From contig CM064862.1 in assembly GCA_032719365.1 (NCBI GenBank), positions 6,226,001-6,290,000 of the forward strand: 64,000 nt of DNA, in the 5' to 3' direction. The notes under the pieces are model-generated. The model did no database searches, was not told the origin of the DNA, and saw only the letters and a program-made list of their open reading frames with translations. Source of the stretch: Prinsepia uniflora (lineage: Eukaryota; Streptophyta; Magnoliopsida; Rosales; Rosaceae). Position 1 is the first letter of the stretch. Every line of letters starts with the position of its first letter. Shown in pieces: positions 60,308 through 64,000 of the stretch. A program made the translations under genes and the position numbers.

Positions 60308-62805
60308 CCTCATAACAAATCATAATCTATTTAAACCACAGTACAATGATTATATATATATGAACATGTTACTTAATATATATATATATATTGAATAATT
60401 GTTGTCAACTGAAACGATGATTTCTATAGCTCATTAGCATGCTTTCTATATATTTATGTCTACTAAAATTATTTGGAAAGAAAAGATGGTGGCTTCATGA
60501 ATTTTCAAATTATTGAATACATATTTAAATTAAAGTATGGAAAAAATCTGTTTGGTAACGGAGCTCTTTCATTGCGGAATTAGATTTACTATTAACGTCG
60601 GCTTATTTTGTCAGTCGCGTCTGGTATGCCGCTCAGTTGAAAATTATGAAAATGGGACATTAAATGGGAAGAACTAAAGCGACATATGTAGAGGGGGGAT
60701 GAGAATAAATACAGCACGAGAGGTAATATGGACGAGTCATAAGCGCAGTTGGGAGTTCCATTCCTTTTGCACTCTAATACGGATTAGCCACTTAAAGTTC
60801 ACTGGCCACTAGAGCCAGAAGTGAGACTTCGTGCATGTTTGGTTTTGAATTTAAGACATTAAAAATTCCTTTTCTCGAGGACAAATTCCCACATTGAAAT
60901 TATGGGTGGGTTAATTTGTCACATTTTATTCATGAAATGGAGCGCAGGACACGAATCCAGTAGCCATTATCCCTAGCGGGTCGATCACACGTACTTAAAC
61001 AATCTGGGCTTCCATATCATGTGCTGAATTCCGCTCTTGCATATCATGTGCTTTCAAAGTTAATGATTATTTTCATATGTAATAATGCTAAATTAATTCA
61101 TAATGTTATGGAAAATATGTGCATCCCACCCTGATGATACCTCATTATATCACTCTTACGATTTAATAAATTTATTTTGTCCATATCTTCTGATTGAAAC
61201 TGTTTATTCTCTACATTTATTATGATCAATATATCATTTTCTTAAAATCCAACCAAATTAAGGTCATTTGGCCATTGATCATAGGTATTAACTAAATAGA
61301 TAGTTTATTATGAGAATCTTAATTTTTACCAAAATTGTTGATTTATTCAATACATATAAATGATTAAAAGACCTCCAATTTTTTTGGATTTTTAGGAAGA
61401 TAATCTAGAAATGATGAATTAGAGAATAAAAAAATTCTAATTATAAAATATGTACAAAAATTTTTGATAAATCAAAATAATAATATAAGAAGATACCACC
61501 AAAGTAAAATATAAGTATTGCATATCTTAATGTTATGTTATATCATGTCATGATTTATTTGGTGTGATTACCCGATTCTGATGAGGATCAAGACCGGCCA
61601 ACAAGTCATAGAATCAATCGTGGTGATTCTTTTTCTCATTGGCTTTTTCATATTTTTGATTAAATGGTCGAATAAACTTATTTTGGCCATTTTATTTCCA
61701 TGGCTGCTGCATACTTGCATGTAGTTGAAAGGCTGACGGCTTTGAATATACACATAATTATTAGGTTTACGGTTGCTTTAATTTGAGTGGAGCAAATTCC
61801 CGAGTTTTGAGCCAGTAAATTAAATGGGCTTATTAACTTAAAATATATTTCAAACAAGTTAGTAGGTTCCAAAATGCGTTAAGAATTGAAATATGCTTTA
61901 CTTTGTATCCAGCATAGACATTCCGCAATCTCCATTGTACCATCCGTCAGTATCTGTTGCTAACGCCGTTAAAAAGGCTAATGTGACATTAATAAATATT
62001 ACAAATTTATAGGGCAATTAAGAGATTTGTTATATTTTTTAAAATTTATACTACGATTATTTTTAAAAATTAAAACTAACTTAATCACTTTTCTTTCCCC
62101 AACCCACCCAACCACCCTCGTCTCCCTCTCTTAATGTCCCTTCGCTGGCCACCGCCCACAACCCATCACTCATTACGCACCACCCACTGCCCACAACCCG
62201 ACCACCCTCGCCTCCGTATCTAGGTACCCATCAACCAGGGACGGACCCAAAGTATGAGCTGAGGTGGACTTTAGCCCACCTGAATATATTAACCCCCACT
62301 TATTGTAACATGCTTAGCCCACCCAATTTATTGTCCAACCTATCAAAACCTAAAGAAAAAAACGTTCATCATGTGTTGTTCATCCTACACAACAAAAATA
62401 ATTATCTCATCTAACTTATAATCCAATTTATGGCTAAATAAAAAGAGAAGATAAGTCCATTTGATTTTTAGTGAAACCTAGCTACAGATTCATCATTCTT
62501 TTATTAAAACTCCTCGCATGTCTTAATATTAAAAACGAGCCCATTAAAGAAACGATGATTATAAAAAAATAGTCATCAATTCTTAGAAGCACAACTAATT
62601 TTACATTCCATATGTTAACCTTTTCATTAGCTAATTAGTAAGTGAGGTATCGACTTAGGAAAAATAACACAAATTCACTAATACTTATCAAATCCTTTTT
62701 ATAAACTAGTCATATCATAACATATCCAACCATATTCTTTGTATAAACAATGCTCATAATAAAATCTCTTTCTTATTACCATCACTTCATAATTCCTCAT
62801 AATCA
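60308..62805. other. Intergenic region downstream of the P450
   Basis: No gene recognised. 62095-62225 is C-rich with repeated ACCACCC/CAACCC words. 62238-62340 contains GGGACGGACCCAAAG and repeated 'AGCCCACC' words, resembling the edge of a common plant repeat whose ends I cannot define. Confidence 0.45.
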
Positions 62806-62810
62806 CCAAC

Positions 62811-63293
62811 TATGGAACCCAAATTCACCGGAAAAATGTGGAGCTACCACGTGGCCCATAATTCCCGAAATGACCAAATTGCCCCTGACAATAATACTTA
62901 AAACCCAAGCACCGAACATAGCTCAAGTCCACAATGCATACATAGCCCAAATATTGGGCCCAAACTGGGATGATACGTGGAAGCCTCTCACCCTCGATCT
63001 GCGTAACACATGTTAGCGCACAAATCAAGCATCATTTGTCCCACATCGGAACTATGGAAATTGAGCATCTCACACACCCCTATATAAGGAGAATATATTT
63101 CTCAATAAAGGTAATTTTGTTCAACGCTATTTAAGCTCTTGAGATTTCTCTTTCGAAACTGACTTAAGCATTGGAGCGTTCTTGGTTGAACACTCCCCGG
63201 GTCTCGATTATTGAACGAACGATAGCTTACTGCTTGCTTGTTTACAGGGATCTTTGAGTCTTTTGAGTTTAAATGACGAATTCTGCTTCAACA
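62811..63293 (+). mobile_element. Short solo LTR (483 bp)
   Basis: Flanked by the perfect 5-bp duplication CCAAC (62806-62810 and 63294-63298). It ends TTCAACA like the LTRs at 3558 and 5089, contains TCCCACATCGG (about 63039) and a CTATATAAGG TATA box (about 63081). It begins TATGG, so the canonical TG appears to have mutated to TA. Confidence 0.7.
63081..63090 (+). promoter_or_regulatory. TATA box of the short LTR
   Basis: CTATATAAGG, about 40 bases after the TCCCACATCGG motif, fits an LTR promoter. Confidence 0.6.
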
Positions 63294-63515
63294 CCAACAA
63301 TATTAAGCAAGACTATATCAAATGGCAAGAAATATTTATACACCTATTATTCATATTCTAATTTTTCCCAAATATTATCCATACCATATCATAACCCAAC
63401 AATAAGTCCTTGTAAATATCTTCACAAACATACTTTGATCTTAAGGTCTTTTAAACATTTAAATTAACCCTAAATTCGCATATTCCAATTCCCTTTAATT
63501 AATTACAATCATATT

Positions 63516-64000
63516 TGTCAGGACCCACCCCGATTATCACCCCGATAATCGAGGTGAACCCTGCTCCCGTCTGACAACCCAACACAAAAGACCGAAACAA
63601 CCTCACGAAAACCCACAATCTACATTGCCAGACAAGGGAGAAGTCACAACCCAACAAGTCAACCGTTATACAGAGCATAGTACCAAACAAGGTAAAATAG
63701 AAACTACACGCACAACGGAAAAGCTGAAAACACTCCGCGAAAACTCTAGAGTACACTGGATACTCTGGATACTCTATGCCTCTGCATCTGCCTCAACGTC
63801 AACCCCAGCGCTAGCTCCACGACCTGGTGGGCATTTAAAAACCAGAAAAGTATGAGTGGACTAAAAATAAATAAAAGTTTTAAAAACAGTTTCATAAACA
63901 AACCAGGGTTTGGCCCTCCGTTTTGCAAACATGCATGCATAACCCAATATCTGAAAACATTTATAAATCACATAATAATCATCACGGAAACAGTATCATA
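63516..64000 (-). mobile_element. 3' end of another reverse-oriented 3-kb LTR, running off the window
   Basis: It begins TGTCAGGACCCACCCCG, followed by CTGCTCCCGTCTGAC and CCAGACAAGGG, the reverse-complemented end signature of the LTRs at 10940-37483. A TGAGTGGAC box (about 63852) and ATGCATGCAT (about 63930) occur in the same order as in L3. The rest lies beyond the window. Confidence 0.85.

Overview
This window is nuclear DNA from a flowering plant, most likely a eudicot. The evidence is split genes with GT-AG introns, a TIC100 gene for chloroplast protein import, a CYP716-like cytochrome P450, and very dense LTR retrotransposon sequence with plant-type primer sites (TGGTATCAGAGC). The species cannot be named from the sequence alone. 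No tRNA gene, functional rRNA gene or CRISPR array was found.

Layout: 1-2107 holds a decayed, minus-strand, four-exon ORF of the 'putative gypsy-type transposon' kind with its own TATA box. It lies next to a plus-strand polypurine tract and 3' LTR (2930-3558), as expected for the antisense ORF of a Tat-lineage Ty3/gypsy element. At 3597-6174 a duplicated flank surrounds a 644-bp solo LTR. At 7231-7923 is a small two-exon DUF7054-type gene (minus). At 10940-22450 four solo LTRs of about 3 kb are nested inside one another. At 24472-39327 a Tekay/Del-like Ty3/gypsy element (A) carries a second, gag-only element (B, two LTRs of about 3 kb) inserted exactly in its gag zinc knuckle; the composite sits between two minus-strand LINE fragments. 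At 40731-44405 are a small minus-strand non-autonomous LTR element with a 21-bp minisatellite, a three-copy tandem repeat of about 260 bp and a foldback MITE. At 46871-47225 is a Cassandra-like solo LTR with 5S rRNA-derived sequence. At 49232-56310 is an 11-exon TIC100 gene (minus) with an in-frame stop at codon 594. At 57850-60307 is a three-exon CYP716-like P450 (plus). Another short solo LTR (62811-63293) and the start of another reverse-oriented 3-kb LTR (63516 onward) close the window.

Only three host genes are evident (DUF7054 protein, TIC100, P450) and nothing suggests that they act together. Nearly everything else is transposon-derived. The most notable structural signal is shared by all the 3-kb LTR subfamilies: a central segment bounded by an inverted GTGAGTGGAC / GTCCACTCAC pair with GCATGCAT just inside it, holding subfamily-specific minisatellites. 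The most notable gene-level signals are the TIC100 nonsense codon and the P450's non-canonical I-helix motif.
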